A DNA stretch of 64,000 bases from Bacteroidota bacterium (lineage in GTDB: Bacteria > Bacteroidota > Bacteroidia > Bacteroidales > Bacteroidaceae), in contig JAFABG010000038.1 in NCBI GenBank assembly GCA_023426145.1, positions 76,503 through 140,502 on the forward strand. Reading direction: 5' to 3'. A model generated the notes under the pieces. It was not told the origin of the DNA and searched no databases. It was given only the letters and a program-made list of their open reading frames with translations. The translations under genes and the position numbers were made by a program. Shown here piece after piece: positions 37,270-48,002 of this stretch (positions are counted from its first letter, which is position 1; every line of letters starts with the position of its first letter).

Positions 37270-37277
37270 CAAAAGTA
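37270..37277 (-). promoter_or_regulatory. -7 promoter box for the HTCS gene
   Basis: Minus strand TACTTTTG, an exact TAnnTTTG match 23 bases before the start codon. Confidence 0.5.
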
Positions 37278-37317
37278 TAAAAAAATAAGGATAGTTCAAT
37301 ATGCTATAGGACATAAA

Positions 37318-37377
37318 TGTAACCTGAAAGAAAGTTTGTGTAACATAGAGAAAAGCGATGTTACATTTCGTTGTAAC
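37318..37377 (+). promoter_or_regulatory. Array of TGTAAC/GTTACA boxes, candidate HTCS operator
   Basis: TGTAAC occurs at 37318, 37339 and 37372, and its complement GTTACA at 37360. The first three starts are exactly 21 bases apart, two turns of the helix. The first two repeats share the longer pattern TGTAACnTnnAnnAAAG, and the pair at 37360/37372 forms an inverted repeat. AraC-type regulators bind such phased repeats. The array ends 40 bases before the susC -7 box. Confidence 0.6.
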
Positions 37378-37417
37378 ACCAGAAACATTCCATAAAATGA
37401 TTTAGCTTGCATTAATC

Positions 37418-37425
37418 TACATTTG
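37418..37425 (+). promoter_or_regulatory. -7 promoter box for the xylan operon (susC)
   Basis: TACATTTG, an exact TAnnTTTG match. No good -33 TTTG is seen at the right spacing, as expected for an activator-dependent promoter. Confidence 0.55.
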
Positions 37426-37566
37426 TATCAGAAAAACAATGTTAAACCTATAAATCTAAAAGCACATGAGCAGTTAAGAGAAAGATACATCAAAGAAGTC
37501 TGCCCTATTCAATTAAGATATAAGGCAAAAGAGAGTATCATAGTTATTCATTAAATCAATTTCATT

Positions 37567-40500
37567 ATGAAATGCACAAATCATTATTTTAAATCACTTG
37601 GCCTTGCTTGCCTGTTATGCGTATTTCCTCTTTGGATATTTGGGCAAAACATCTCCATACAAGGATATGTAAAAGACAACACAGGCGAAGGAATAATTGG
37701 TGCCAGTGTTAGACAAAAAGGAACGAACAACGGCATAGTTACTGATCTCAATGGAAACTTCACATTAAACGTACCGTCGAATAGCACCATAGTCGTTTCT
37801 TTTATCGGCTATAAAACTCAGGAAGTTCAGGTCGGAGGTAGAAAGCAATTAAATATTATACTAAAAGAAGATACTGAAGTGTTGGATGAAGTAGTAGTAG
37901 TAGGATACGGCCAAATGAAACGTTCGGATTTAACCGGATCAGTAGTATCGGTGAATGAAGATGCTATTAAGAAATCTGTTATTACTTCTGTTGACCAAGT
38001 ATTACAAGGTCGAGCTGCTGGTGTACAAGTTCAAGCTAACTCAGGAATGCCTGGCGGTAGCTCCTCCATTCGCATACGTGGTATAAACTCATTGAACTCA
38101 TCCAACGAACCAATTTTCGTTATTGATGGAGTGATTATAGATAACTCTACAGGATCAGGCTCAGATAATGCTTTATCTTCTATCAATCCATCGGACATCG
38201 TATCTATGGATGTTCTAAAAGATGCTTCCGCAACAGCTATATATGGCGCTCGCGCGGCCAATGGTGTGATCATGATTACTACTAAGCGCGGACAAGCTGG
38301 TATAGCCAACATTACCTATGATGGCTATGTGGGATGGCAAGAAATGCCTAAAAAACTAGATATGCTAAATTTGCGTGAATATGCTGAGCATAGAAATGTT
38401 CGTTCTGGAAAGGATTATGCCGGACAAGACTGGGGAATTGTAACCAAGGACAATAATTATGTGCGTCCTGATCTTTTAGGTGATGGTACAGACTGGCAAG
38501 ATGAGATGTTTTCTAAAGCATTAATGACTAGTCATAATCTTTCTGTTACGGGAGGGAATGAAAAAAGTAACTATGCGATGGGTGCTGGTTATCTTAAGCA
38601 GGATGGTATTGCTGTCGGCTCTGGTTTTCAACGTCTAAACTTACGTGGTAGCTTTGATTCGCAAGTTAAAGAGTATCTAAAAATGGGAATCAATTTTTCA
38701 TTTGGCGAGTCTAAACAGAAATTGACTATTTCGGACGAGTCTTTGATCAGAACAGCCTTATTGCAAACGCCAAATGTAGCAGTTCGCAATGTTGACGGAA
38801 CTTTTGATGGTCCAGACACTGATGAATTTGTACAGACTAACCCAGTTGGTATTGCTATGATCAACGACAATAGAAACGAGAAAATGAACATTCGCGCGAA
38901 TACCTATGCGGAAGCTACTCTTCTCGAAGGACTAACTTTTAAGACAGAGTTATCTTTTGACTACGGAATTACTAATACATATAAGTTTACACCCTCCTAT
39001 TCTTTTGGTGCTATTAAAAGTGAAACGCGACAAGGCGCTTCCTCAAAATCATATAATAAATACTGGAGTTGGAGAAATATAGTCAACTACAATCGTACTT
39101 TTGGCGCTCACAACATCAATGCAATGATGGGACAAGAGATGCAAAAAAGCAAATGGGAATATTTATATGGTGCTCGAACCGGCTATTTATCCAACTCAGC
39201 CACAGACTTAATTTTGGGTGATGCCAGCACAGCTACAAATAATGGGAATAGTGAAGAGAGTTCTATTTTGTCTTACTTCGGGCGACTATTCTATGCATAC
39301 AATGATAAATATCTATTAACCTTTACGCTTCGCCGGGATGGCTCTTCTAAATTCCATGAAAACAACCGTTGGGGATGGTTCCCATCCGCTGCTTTAGCAT
39401 GGAAGGTCTCAAACGAATCGTTTTTAAAAGACAACTCGGTTATCAATAACCTTAAACTTCGCTTGGGATGGGGTGCGGTTGGTAATCAGAATGTGGTTAA
39501 TAATGCCTATCGAGCAATCTATTCATCCGTCGCTACAACATGGGGAACCGGTCTTTTAGCTGGAAACACACCGAACCCGGAATTAAAATGGGAAACCACT
39601 TACTCTAGCAACATTGGTTTGGACTTAAACTTGTTCCAAAATAGAATCGAATTTATAGCGGATGTATATTACAAAAAAACCAAAGATTTATTATTGCAAG
39701 TTCCCCTTCCGGCTTATGTTGGAACGTCCAACAGTCCGGGCGCAACTGCGGCTCCGTGGAAAAACATTGGTTCATTAGAGAACAAAGGGATTGAATTAAC
39801 CCTGAATACAGTTAACATTGACAAAAAAGGCTTTCAATGGAGAAGTAATATGGTCTTTTCTTTAAATCGGAATAAGGTTAAAGAGCTGGATACTCCAACA
39901 AGCTTGATAGACAAGACCAATCAAACGGGCTCAACAATAACCATTCTAACTCGTACTGCTGTAAACCAGCCTATTGGACAGTTCTATGGCTATAAAGTAA
40001 TAGGCCGTTTCGAAAAGGCAACCGACTTCTACTATAAAGATAATAATGGTGAGGTCAAACCTGTGGCCATTCCCAAAGGTATGACCATAGCTAAAAACAG
40101 TGTATGGATTGGCGATTATATGTTCGAAGATATCAATCATGATGGAGTGATTAGTGAAGAAGATAGAACTTACATTGGAAACCCTGAACCTGACTTTACT
40201 TTCGGTTTCGGTAATAGCTTCTCGTATAAAGGTTTTGACCTGAACATTTATCTGAGTGGTTCGGTTGGAAATGAAGTTATCAACTGGGGACGTCGCGAAT
40301 TGGATGATGCACACTCAAACAATAATCTCCTAAAAAGTGCACTCGATTATGCCAAGTTAGGTTTAATTAATCCCAATGGGCCCGACGATTATCGCAATGT
40401 ACAAATCATTGGAGGAGATCCTTATGCTTGCCGCATGTCTGGTTCAAGTAAGACTAATGAATCGAACTATAGATTCAGTGACCTTTACGTAGAAGATGGA

Positions 40501-40743
40501 TCATATCTCCGCATTCAGTCCATCTCCTTAGGCTATACCTTCCCAAAAAGATGGACACAAAGCCTAAAAATTGAAAACTTGAAAGTGTATTGCAACCTAC
40601 AGAATGTATACACATTTACTAAATACAAAGGAATGGATCCTGAAATTGGCTCTGCTAATCAAGATGCACTGCTAACAGGTTTCGACAATTATCGTTATCC
40701 ATCTCCGAGAATTTATACGTTCGGGTTGAACGTCACTTTCTAA
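37567..40743 (+). CDS. SusC-like TonB-dependent outer-membrane transporter
   Basis: 1058 aa. Signal peptide ending near IFGQ, a CarboxypepD_reg domain (IQGYVKDNTGEGIIGASVRQKG to VVSFIGYKTQEV), the TonB-box region LDEVVVVGYGQMKRSDLTGSV, a plug domain with IRGINSLNSSNEPIFVIDGVII and IYGARAANGVIMITTKRG, and a large barrel ending in LNVTF. It imports oligosaccharides across the outer membrane together with the SusD lid encoded 18 bases downstream. The locus context points to xylo-oligosaccharides. Confidence 0.96.
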   Translation: MKCTNHYFKSLGLACLLCVFPLWIFGQNISIQGYVKDNTGEGIIGASVRQKGTNNGIVTDLNGNFTLNVPSNSTIVVSFIGYKTQEVQVGGRKQLNIILKEDTEVLDEVVVVGYGQMKRSDLTGSVVSVNEDAIKKSVITSVDQVLQGRAAGVQVQANSGMPGGSSSIRIRGINSLNSSNEPIFVIDGVIIDNSTGSGSDNALSSINPSDIVSMDVLKDASATAIYGARAANGVIMITTKRGQAGIANITYDGYVGWQEMPKKLDMLNLREYAEHRNVRSGKDYAGQDWGIVTKDNNYVRPDLLGDGTDWQDEMFSKALMTSHNLSVTGGNEKSNYAMGAGYLKQDGIAVGSGFQRLNLRGSFDSQVKEYLKMGINFSFGESKQKLTISDESLIRTALLQTPNVAVRNVDGTFDGPDTDEFVQTNPVGIAMINDNRNEKMNIRANTYAEATLLEGLTFKTELSFDYGITNTYKFTPSYSFGAIKSETRQGASSKSYNKYWSWRNIVNYNRTFGAHNINAMMGQEMQKSKWEYLYGARTGYLSNSATDLILGDASTATNNGNSEESSILSYFGRLFYAYNDKYLLTFTLRRDGSSKFHENNRWGWFPSAALAWKVSNESFLKDNSVINNLKLRLGWGAVGNQNVVNNAYRAIYSSVATTWGTGLLAGNTPNPELKWETTYSSNIGLDLNLFQNRIEFIADVYYKKTKDLLLQVPLPAYVGTSNSPGATAAPWKNIGSLENKGIELTLNTVNIDKKGFQWRSNMVFSLNRNKVKELDTPTSLIDKTNQTGSTITILTRTAVNQPIGQFYGYKVIGRFEKATDFYYKDNNGEVKPVAIPKGMTIAKNSVWIGDYMFEDINHDGVISEEDRTYIGNPEPDFTFGFGNSFSYKGFDLNIYLSGSVGNEVINWGRRELDDAHSNNNLLKSALDYAKLGLINPNGPDDYRNVQIIGGDPYACRMSGSSKTNESNYRFSDLYVEDGSYLRIQSISLGYTFPKRWTQSLKIENLKVYCNLQNVYTFTKYKGMDPEIGSANQDALLTGFDNYRYPSPRIYTFGLNVTF

Positions 40744-40761
40744 CCCTAAAAATAAGAGAAT

Positions 40762-42474
40762 ATGAAAACAAGAAAATATTTATGCTCGATGATTTTAGGA
40801 GTATGTTTGTTGCTCACCGGTTGCAGTGATTTTTTGGACTCAACAGACAACTCGCATATTTCAGGTGATACCTTTTACCAATCGGAAGAAGATTGTCAGG
40901 CAGCAACAGCACCACTATATAGTAAGGTATGGTTCCATTTCAACGACAAATTCTATTACGGCATGGGGGATGGACGTGGTTATAACCTACGCGCTCCCTA
41001 CTCCAACTATATTTATCCATTCACTGATTTGAATGAAAGCGGATTAACCAGTGCATTAGTACAAGCGTGGGAATCCTTCTACATCGTGGTACAACAGTCC
41101 AATAAAATCATAAATGGCATAAAAAAAGGAACTATAAATGAGGGCGTAAAATCGCGATATATTGGTGAAGCCCGATTTATGCGTGGTGTGGCCTATTATT
41201 ACTTGGCTATGTTATGGGGAAATGTAATTCTCAATGAGAATGCCGATGAACTAGTTGATAACCCCATCATTTCTCCTAGCCCTACTAAAGATGTGTTCGA
41301 ATTTGCAATGCGTGATCTAGAGTATGCTGCTAAATATCTACCCGAAACCTCATATGCAGCAGGACGAGTAAACAAATACAGCGCATTCGCAATGCTATCA
41401 CGTGTATATTTAACTTATGCAGGCTATAGCGACAACCCGAATTCAGGAACACGTAATAACGACTATCTAGAATTAGCCAAAAAAGCTGCTCTTAAGGTGA
41501 TAGAAAATAAAAATTTCGGCCTGATGCAAAACTATGCAGACCTTTTCAAGATAGAGAACAATAATAATAGTGAAAGCCTCTTTGCATTACAGTGGGTACC
41601 CAAGAGTGATGTATATGGAGAAGCAAATACCATTCAAAACTATTTTGCCTATGGATCTGACGTCACTGGAACCGACAAATCATGGGGAGGAGCCACAGTA
41701 GCTCAACCGAATGTGATTTGGGAGTATTCTCCTCAAGACAAACGTAGAAAAGCTACATGGATGGCGTATGGTGATTTCTATCCTGAATTAATGAGCGACA
41801 AAGGAGGACTAAATGTAGAATATTCAGAGACCCAGCTAAATTGTAAAAAATACGTGTGTGGTTCAAACAAGGATAATTCACTCATTACAAACGGTAACAC
41901 GCCCATTAATACCTATATGATCCGTTTAGCAGAGGTTTATCTAAATTATGCAGAGGCTTGTTTCGGTACAAATCTAACGTTGACCGCCAATAAGAGTGGA
42001 GATATAGCGAATGATCCGAAAGTTATAGTAACCTTAGGGGCTAATGCAACATGTACTGATACTAAAGCACTTGAATATTATAATGAGGTACGCGAACGTG
42101 CCGGACTAACTGCATTAAAGAATTCATTTACATTCGATGACTTGCGCCGAGATAGACGTCTTGAGCTCTGCCTGGAAGGACAATACTGGTATGACATGGT
42201 TCGTTGGGCATATTTCCAACAACAATCCATCATTAATTATATTACCGGACAGATGAGAGATACAAACATTCCAGTACTATGGGATTCCGTATCACAAAAT
42301 TTATCAATAGATAACAGCAAGGATGCCACAAAACGATCAGTCGGTAATGTACAAGCTAGTATTTTTTTACTGCCCTATCCTGAATCAGAAACTGTACAAA
42401 ATCCCTTGCTAAAGAATGCACCGGTGCCATACTCTTTCACAGAAGATAGAATCACAGATTTGTTTAATCAATAA
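40762..42474 (+). CDS. SusD-like glycan-binding lipoprotein
   Basis: 570 aa. Lipobox LLLTGC followed by SDFLDST. SusD/RagB features: [57 protein letters not shown], a tetratricopeptide-like helical core, and the C-terminal [25 protein letters not shown]. It is the surface lid that captures sugar for the SusC barrel. It overlaps neither neighbour but lies between SusC and the surface binding protein at 2-18 base gaps. Confidence 0.96.
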   Translation: MKTRKYLCSMILGVCLLLTGCSDFLDSTDNSHISGDTFYQSEEDCQAATAPLYSKVWFHFNDKFYYGMGDGRGYNLRAPYSNYIYPFTDLNESGLTSALVQAWESFYIVVQQSNKIINGIKKGTINEGVKSRYIGEARFMRGVAYYYLAMLWGNVILNENADELVDNPIISPSPTKDVFEFAMRDLEYAAKYLPETSYAAGRVNKYSAFAMLSRVYLTYAGYSDNPNSGTRNNDYLELAKKAALKVIENKNFGLMQNYADLFKIENNNNSESLFALQWVPKSDVYGEANTIQNYFAYGSDVTGTDKSWGGATVAQPNVIWEYSPQDKRRKATWMAYGDFYPELMSDKGGLNVEYSETQLNCKKYVCGSNKDNSLITNGNTPINTYMIRLAEVYLNYAEACFGTNLTLTANKSGDIANDPKVIVTLGANATCTDTKALEYYNEVRERAGLTALKNSFTFDDLRRDRRLELCLEGQYWYDMVRWAYFQQQSIINYITGQMRDTNIPVLWDSVSQNLSIDNSKDATKRSVGNVQASIFLLPYPESETVQNPLLKNAPVPYSFTEDRITDLFNQ

Positions 42475-42485
42475 ACTTGATACAA

Positions 42486-43889
42486 ATGGAAAACAAATAT
42501 TTCATCAGAGAAATAAAGGCACTCAGCCTATTCATCGCCTTTCTTATCACTTCATTTATTTTCACAGGATGTGAGGATAAAGATGAAAATGGCAATTCAG
42601 AAATGAATATCTCAGGCATTTATCTGGAAGATGCTAATTCAAAGGTCCCCGATCGTCCCATAGAATTTGCACGCCTTGGACAACTTATCCGCATTGAAGG
42701 AACAGGATTCACCGGATTAAAAAGAGTATATATTAATGGCTATAGTTGCTACCTTAATCCGGTATACATAACGGACCGATCGTTCCTAGTAAAGGTAGAT
42801 AAGGATATTCCAACAACTGACGCTGAAGAGAACGTTCGCAATACAATTCAATTGGTAAAAGACAACACTCAACTCACTCACACATTCACCATACGTTCGA
42901 GTGCTCCATCTATTACTCATTTATCTAATTCATTACCGAAAGCTGGTGAAAGGATTACTGTCTATGGCAACGGGCTGCAAGAGGTTTCAAAAGTAATTTT
43001 CCCCGGTAACATTGTTGTGGAAGGCATTGACAACATCATCTCTGATATAGATGGAAAATTCTTCCTTGTTGATGTGCCAGCTGGAATCACAGAAAGCGGT
43101 TCTATAGAAATTGAATGTGCCAATGGAGGTGCTTACTCGCCTGCCTATTTTAATTATACTAAAGGGATCATTCTTGACTTCGACACAGAAGGACAACAAG
43201 GCTCTTGGGGCAGCAATGCCAGTATGGTTTTTGCAGAAGATCTAGTTACTGATCCCCTAGAAACCGGTAGAGGCAAATGCGTTATGATACCTGCTGCCAA
43301 ACAAATACCGGTTGCTGCTGGTAAGAATCGTAACACCGAAGTTTGGACTGCAGGGAACGGTGTGGATGACTGGACAACTGCTACTAGAGGCATTCCAACT
43401 GAAACAAATGTGAGTGAATGCGGTATTCAGTTCGATATATATGTACCGGAGAATAACCCATGGGTAGGAAGTGGCTTTATTAAACTTTGTTTACTCAACG
43501 GATTAAATGGAGGCGAATGGGCAACTAGCGATAATAAAGACTGCTACAATTATGTGCCATGGGTGGTTAATGGCAAATCAGTGCCCTTCTATACCAATGG
43601 ATGGCAAACGGTTACCATTCCTTTCAGTCAATTCTATATTTGTTCTACAAATGCCGATCTAGCAAAACTGACTTATCAATTCATTTTGGATCGCAGAAAC
43701 AATGCTTCATATTGTAATTTCGGTCTCTTCTTCGAGAATTCTGATTTTACACTAAAAAACATTACAGGAAACAGCAGTGATGAAAGCACTAGCTTCGTCT
43801 CAACAGAAAGCTCCGCAGAAATCTACATTGATAATGTGCGTATAGTTCCTCTAGAAACACCCACCTATTCGGATTTCGCAGACGAATAG
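42486..43889 (+). CDS. Surface glycan-binding protein with IPT/TIG domains (SusE-position)
   Basis: 467 aa from ATG 42486; an in-frame TTG three codons upstream is less likely. Lipobox IFTGC with CEDKDENG, an acidic stretch typical of surface lipoprotein export in Bacteroides. Two IPT/TIG-like immunoglobulin domains follow ([47 protein letters not shown]), then from about residue 220 a larger carbohydrate-binding domain rich in Trp and Tyr ([35 protein letters not shown]). The arrangement matches the surface xylan or xyloglucan binding proteins (SGBP_B type) of Bacteroides loci. It binds rather than cuts glycan. Confidence 0.88.
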   Translation: MENKYFIREIKALSLFIAFLITSFIFTGCEDKDENGNSEMNISGIYLEDANSKVPDRPIEFARLGQLIRIEGTGFTGLKRVYINGYSCYLNPVYITDRSFLVKVDKDIPTTDAEENVRNTIQLVKDNTQLTHTFTIRSSAPSITHLSNSLPKAGERITVYGNGLQEVSKVIFPGNIVVEGIDNIISDIDGKFFLVDVPAGITESGSIEIECANGGAYSPAYFNYTKGIILDFDTEGQQGSWGSNASMVFAEDLVTDPLETGRGKCVMIPAAKQIPVAAGKNRNTEVWTAGNGVDDWTTATRGIPTETNVSECGIQFDIYVPENNPWVGSGFIKLCLLNGLNGGEWATSDNKDCYNYVPWVVNGKSVPFYTNGWQTVTIPFSQFYICSTNADLAKLTYQFILDRRNNASYCNFGLFFENSDFTLKNITGNSSDESTSFVSTESSAEIYIDNVRIVPLETPTYSDFADE

Positions 43890-43936
43890 ACAGAAGCTGA
43901 CAAATTGTATAAAAGTGAATTAAACATTAGATTATT

Positions 43937-46165
43937 ATGAGACTAAAAAACATATTACCTGTCTTGGTTATAGGAACATTTATATTTCAGGCATGTGATG
44001 ATACTAAAATGGATTGGTACAATTCCCACGAAGGATATGGTGTCGCTAGTTCAGAGTTGCCTCTAGAGTTAGCAGAAAAAATATCTCGTTACGATGCAAT
44101 TAAAAGTTATATACCCCGACAAGATTTTATTATCGGTATTGGCATGGGAATGGATGTGTATACTGACAATGAAGTAGCCCGTAACATTGTTAATGATAAC
44201 TTTAACAGTGTGACATTAGGAAATGCGATGAAGATGAGTTCTATCATTAATAATAAGGGAGAGGCTGACTATAGCAAAGTAGATGCATTTCTACAAATAT
44301 TACCTCCAGATATAGCCGTTTATGGACATAACCTTATTTGGCATACACAACAAGCTGCTAAATACCTGAATAATTTGATTGCGCCGGAAATTATCATAAC
44401 CCCTGACGACACTGAAAAAATGAATAACATCATCGCAAACAGTGACTTTGAATTGGGAAATGTTAATGGATGGGGCGCTTGGTCATCAGCTGGATGCACC
44501 ACTAAGATTTCCGCACCGGGAGAAGGATACAATAGTAGCTATGCCATGAAGTTAAACAACCCCGAAGCTGGAAATAGTTATAGTGCCCAAGCCTATTATA
44601 AACTTCCTGCAAATTACTTCATTGAAGGGAAAACTTATGTATGTACTTTCTATGCCAAATCCGTGAATGGAGATGATAAATTTCAAGTCCAAATTCAACA
44701 GCGCTCTGGAAGTTATCCGGGTGGTCACTATATGTCACAAGCACTCCCTGCTAATCAATGGATGTTGGTAGAGAAAGAATTCACCGCTACTGCAACCGAT
44801 GCTGATATGGATCATATCGTTCTTAATTTTGGAGGTGCTATAGGTGACTGTTTTATTGATAATTTCAAATTCGGTGAAAAGAAAGAAGATCCGGATGCTG
44901 GAAGAACTAATCTTTTAAGTAACGGAAGCTTTGGTACTGACATTACCGGCTGGAGCAAATGGAACGGGCCGGATGGTGCTAATACATGGAATGAGAATGA
45001 AGGACATAATGAAAAAGGATGTTTGCAAGTGATTAACCCTCAAGACAACGACGGAGGAGAATGGAAAATTCAAATTCATAGTAGTATCGCTCAAAATATA
45101 GCAGAAGGAACAACTTTCTATGTTTCATTCTATGCCAAAATGCAAGAAGGTATTGGTTCTGCACGTGTTTCTACAACAGGAAAAGCTCACTACCAAAGCA
45201 ATCAAACGGTGACTACGGAATGGACTCGCTTTGAATGGACAGCTACTGCCGGGGGTGAAATTGACGGTATTAACTTCGACTTAGGTTTAAAAGCAGGAAC
45301 ATACTTAATTGACGATGTGATGGTTTCTCTTGATCCTTTTAACGCACCAAAAGTGATGAGCGCTAAAGTAAGAACGCGCGGTATTGAGTACGTAGAAAAA
45401 ACTGATGAAGAGAAGAAAACGATTATAAGCAATGCTATGGAAACATGGATAAAAGGCATGGTCGGTCATTATAAGGACCGTGTTCATTCTTGGGACGTAT
45501 TGAATGAGCCCATTGACGATGGAGGAAAACTACGTGGTGTGGAAGTTGTTCCTAACGAGGAAGATATGGATGATGATGACTTCTATTGGGGCAAATACAT
45601 GGGAAAAGATTATGCAGTAAAAGCATTCCAATGGGCACGCGAAGCAGATCCGACTGCCAAACTATTTATCAACGATTACAATTTAGAGTATAACCTAAAT
45701 AAATGTGACAAGCTGATTGAATACATCAATTATATTGATCAGACTAATGGTTCTACATTAGTCGATGGTATTGGCACACAAATGCATGTAGCCATAAATA
45801 CTGACAAGGAGAAGATAAAAGAAATATTCCAAAAACTAGCTGCTACAGGAAAATTAATTCGTATTACTGAATTAGACGTCAAAGTCAATACTTCATCTCC
45901 AACCACTGAGAACTTTGCGAGTCAAGCTGAAATGTATCAGTTCATCATAGAGCAATATCAAGCTATTATTCCACAGACACAACAAGCTGGTATCACAATA
46001 TGGGGAATATCTGATAATCCAGATGAACATGTTTATTGGATTCCTGATGATGCTCCTAACTTATTTGATACCAATTATGCACGAAAGCATGCCTATAAAG
46101 GGGTTTGTGACGGACTAGCTGGAAAAGATGTAAGTGCCGACTTCCCAGGAGATTTACAACAGTAA
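43937..46165 (+). CDS. Surface GH10 endo-xylanase with two inserted CBM4-type modules
   Basis: 742 aa. Lipobox IFQAC followed by DDTK marks a surface lipoprotein. The GH10 barrel starts at about residue 60 and runs through VYGHNLIWHTQ (about 128-138). Two carbohydrate-binding modules are inserted: about 165-315 (NSDFELGNVNGWGAW) and 325-470 (NGSFGTDITGWSKW). The barrel resumes near 475 and carries WDVLNEP (acid/base Glu) and ITELDVKV (nucleophile Glu), then WGISDNPDE. This split layout is known from xylan loci of B. ovatus and Prevotella. It cuts xylan outside the cell to feed SusC/D. Confidence 0.95.
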   Translation: MRLKNILPVLVIGTFIFQACDDTKMDWYNSHEGYGVASSELPLELAEKISRYDAIKSYIPRQDFIIGIGMGMDVYTDNEVARNIVNDNFNSVTLGNAMKMSSIINNKGEADYSKVDAFLQILPPDIAVYGHNLIWHTQQAAKYLNNLIAPEIIITPDDTEKMNNIIANSDFELGNVNGWGAWSSAGCTTKISAPGEGYNSSYAMKLNNPEAGNSYSAQAYYKLPANYFIEGKTYVCTFYAKSVNGDDKFQVQIQQRSGSYPGGHYMSQALPANQWMLVEKEFTATATDADMDHIVLNFGGAIGDCFIDNFKFGEKKEDPDAGRTNLLSNGSFGTDITGWSKWNGPDGANTWNENEGHNEKGCLQVINPQDNDGGEWKIQIHSSIAQNIAEGTTFYVSFYAKMQEGIGSARVSTTGKAHYQSNQTVTTEWTRFEWTATAGGEIDGINFDLGLKAGTYLIDDVMVSLDPFNAPKVMSAKVRTRGIEYVEKTDEEKKTIISNAMETWIKGMVGHYKDRVHSWDVLNEPIDDGGKLRGVEVVPNEEDMDDDDFYWGKYMGKDYAVKAFQWAREADPTAKLFINDYNLEYNLNKCDKLIEYINYIDQTNGSTLVDGIGTQMHVAINTDKEKIKEIFQKLAATGKLIRITELDVKVNTSSPTTENFASQAEMYQFIIEQYQAIIPQTQQAGITIWGISDNPDEHVYWIPDDAPNLFDTNYARKHAYKGVCDGLAGKDVSADFPGDLQQ

Positions 46166-46184
46166 GAAAATTTATTTAAGACCC

Positions 46185-46216
46185 TATGATAGGTGGATTT
46201 ATATCCACCTATCATA
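46185..46216 (+). promoter_or_regulatory. Perfect 14-bp hairpin between the GH10 and GH35-like genes
   Basis: TATGATAGGTGGAT (46185-46198) pairs perfectly with ATCCACCTATCATA (46203-46216) around a TTAT loop. No T run follows, so it is not a classic terminator; it may protect or process the mRNA, or act as a partial stop. Confidence 0.6.
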
Positions 46217-46237
46217 ATAATAGATCAACAAGCATCC

Positions 46238-47968
46238 ATGAGAGACTTCCTTTCATTTATACTATTCAGCATTTTGTTCATTGAGCCAAGCCTAGCACAG
46301 CATAGCAGATTGCAGCGACAAGGTATTACCACTCAACTCATTGTAGACAGCAAGCCTTTTCTCATTTTGGGTGGAGAACTTGGCAATTCATCAGCAACTT
46401 GCCTGGATGACATAAAGTCAACTTTTCCTAAGCTTCAACAAATAGGGCTAAATACCGTATTAGTACCCGTTTATTGGGAGTTGATTGAACCAACAGAAGG
46501 TAACTTCAATTTCACTCGAACGGATTCTATCCTATCTCAAGCTCGTATGAATAATCTAAAGGTGGTATTTCTATGGTTTGGGGCATGGAAAAACTCAATG
46601 AGTTGCTACACTCCCTCATGGTTTAAAGAGGATTACACTAAATACCCACGTGCAAAGACAGAAATAGGAAAGCCTTTAGAAATAGCCAGTTTATTTTCAG
46701 AAGAGGTCTATAGAGCGGATAATCGGGCTTTCTCTGAATGGTTGAAACATGTAGCTGAGATAGATAAAAATGAAGGCACAGTCATCATGATACAAATAGA
46801 GAATGAAATCGGTATGTTGGAAAGTGCTCGCGATCATTCGCAAGCAGCAAACGAATTGTTCAAAGCCAATGTACCAAGTGAATTCATGGAATATATCCAA
46901 CAGAATAAAAAAGAACTTCATCCATGGCTATCTGATAAATGGGCAAGCAATGGGCATAAACAATCGGGCAACTGGCAAGAAGTATTTGGAACGGATATAT
47001 ATACCGACGAGCTATTTATGGCTTGGTATTATGCAGAGTACGTTGGCCGACTAGCTCATACGGCACGATCTATCTATGATGTTCCATTATATGTCAATGC
47101 AGCGATGAACAGTAGAGACCGTAAACCTGGAGAATATCCTTCAGCAGGTCCATTAGCTCATTTGATTGATTTATGGCATTGTGCAGCACCTGATATTGAT
47201 TTCATTGCACCAGATTTATACGACAAAGGATTTAAAAACTGGGTAGCAAAATATCATCTGCATAACAATCCATTGTTTATCCCAGAAATACGTCTAACAG
47301 ACGATAATGGAGTGAGAGCATTCTATGTCTTCGGGGAACATCATGCTATAGGCATTAGCCCTTTCTCAATAGAAGATAGTTCGTCATCACCTAATTCTCC
47401 ACTGACACAAAGTTATGCTAAGCTAAAAGAGCTAATGCCTATACTCACAAAAGGTCAAGAGAAAGGGAGTGTTAAAGGGCTGCTTTTCAATGAGCAAAGT
47501 AAAGATCGGATCATTGAAGATGAAGATTTAAGAGTTACTTGTCGCCACTATTTCACATTACCTTGGGACCCGCGAGCCAATGATGGAAGCACCTGGCCAG
47601 AGGGAGGAGGGATACTGATAAAATTAGCAGAAAATGATTATATAGTAGCTGGTAGTGGTATTGTCCTTGAGTTTGCAAAGAAAACAGAGCTCATGACTCA
47701 AAAGGCAAAAGTTCAACTGGGTGAGGATGGCTTTACCGAAAACGGCAAGAACACTAATAACATAAAGAGAGAACTCAATCAAAAGCTCGAAGGTTGGAGT
47801 GGGACCCGTTGTGGCATTAGCTTCGTTAGCGAAGTGAAAGTAGACAAGAATGGTAATCTACATGAAATCCGTAGACTTAACGGTGATCAAACTCATCAAG
47901 GCCGACATGTGCGTATCTCTGTAGGAGAGTTCAAAATATTACACGTCAAATTGTACGAATACAAATAA
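46238..47968 (+). CDS. GH35-like glycoside hydrolase with DUF5597-type C-terminus
   Basis: 576 aa from ATG 46238. A GTG 15 codons upstream is in frame but lies inside the hairpin, so the ATG, directly before a signal peptide (MRDFLSFILFSILFIEPSLAQ), is preferred. The catalytic barrel has LNTVLVPVYWELIEPTEG, the acid/base Glu in MIQIENEIGM, and a likely nucleophile Glu in LFIPEIRL. This is the distant GH35/GH42-type group with the C-terminal domain I recall as DUF5597, often called beta-galactosidase. In this locus it may remove beta-galactosyl or related end groups from xylan side chains. It is an addition compared with the basic xylan locus layout. Confidence 0.8.
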   Translation: MRDFLSFILFSILFIEPSLAQHSRLQRQGITTQLIVDSKPFLILGGELGNSSATCLDDIKSTFPKLQQIGLNTVLVPVYWELIEPTEGNFNFTRTDSILSQARMNNLKVVFLWFGAWKNSMSCYTPSWFKEDYTKYPRAKTEIGKPLEIASLFSEEVYRADNRAFSEWLKHVAEIDKNEGTVIMIQIENEIGMLESARDHSQAANELFKANVPSEFMEYIQQNKKELHPWLSDKWASNGHKQSGNWQEVFGTDIYTDELFMAWYYAEYVGRLAHTARSIYDVPLYVNAAMNSRDRKPGEYPSAGPLAHLIDLWHCAAPDIDFIAPDLYDKGFKNWVAKYHLHNNPLFIPEIRLTDDNGVRAFYVFGEHHAIGISPFSIEDSSSSPNSPLTQSYAKLKELMPILTKGQEKGSVKGLLFNEQSKDRIIEDEDLRVTCRHYFTLPWDPRANDGSTWPEGGGILIKLAENDYIVAGSGIVLEFAKKTELMTQKAKVQLGEDGFTENGKNTNNIKRELNQKLEGWSGTRCGISFVSEVKVDKNGNLHEIRRLNGDQTHQGRHVRISVGEFKILHVKLYEYK

Positions 47969-48002
47969 AATATAGGTATTAGATTTTTAAATACAAAATA
48001 TT

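Larger units (their letters stand above)
37247..37566. other. Regulatory region between HTCS and susC
   Basis: 320 bases without a gene. It contains the HTCS -7 box, the TGTAAC/GTTACA box array, the susC -7 box and a 5' leader of about 135 bases before the susC ATG. Confidence 0.6.

Noticed and set aside
37426..37566. Riboswitch in the susC leader
   Set aside because: The leader is long enough but shows no conserved riboswitch core that I can recognise; the promoter and boxes account for the region.
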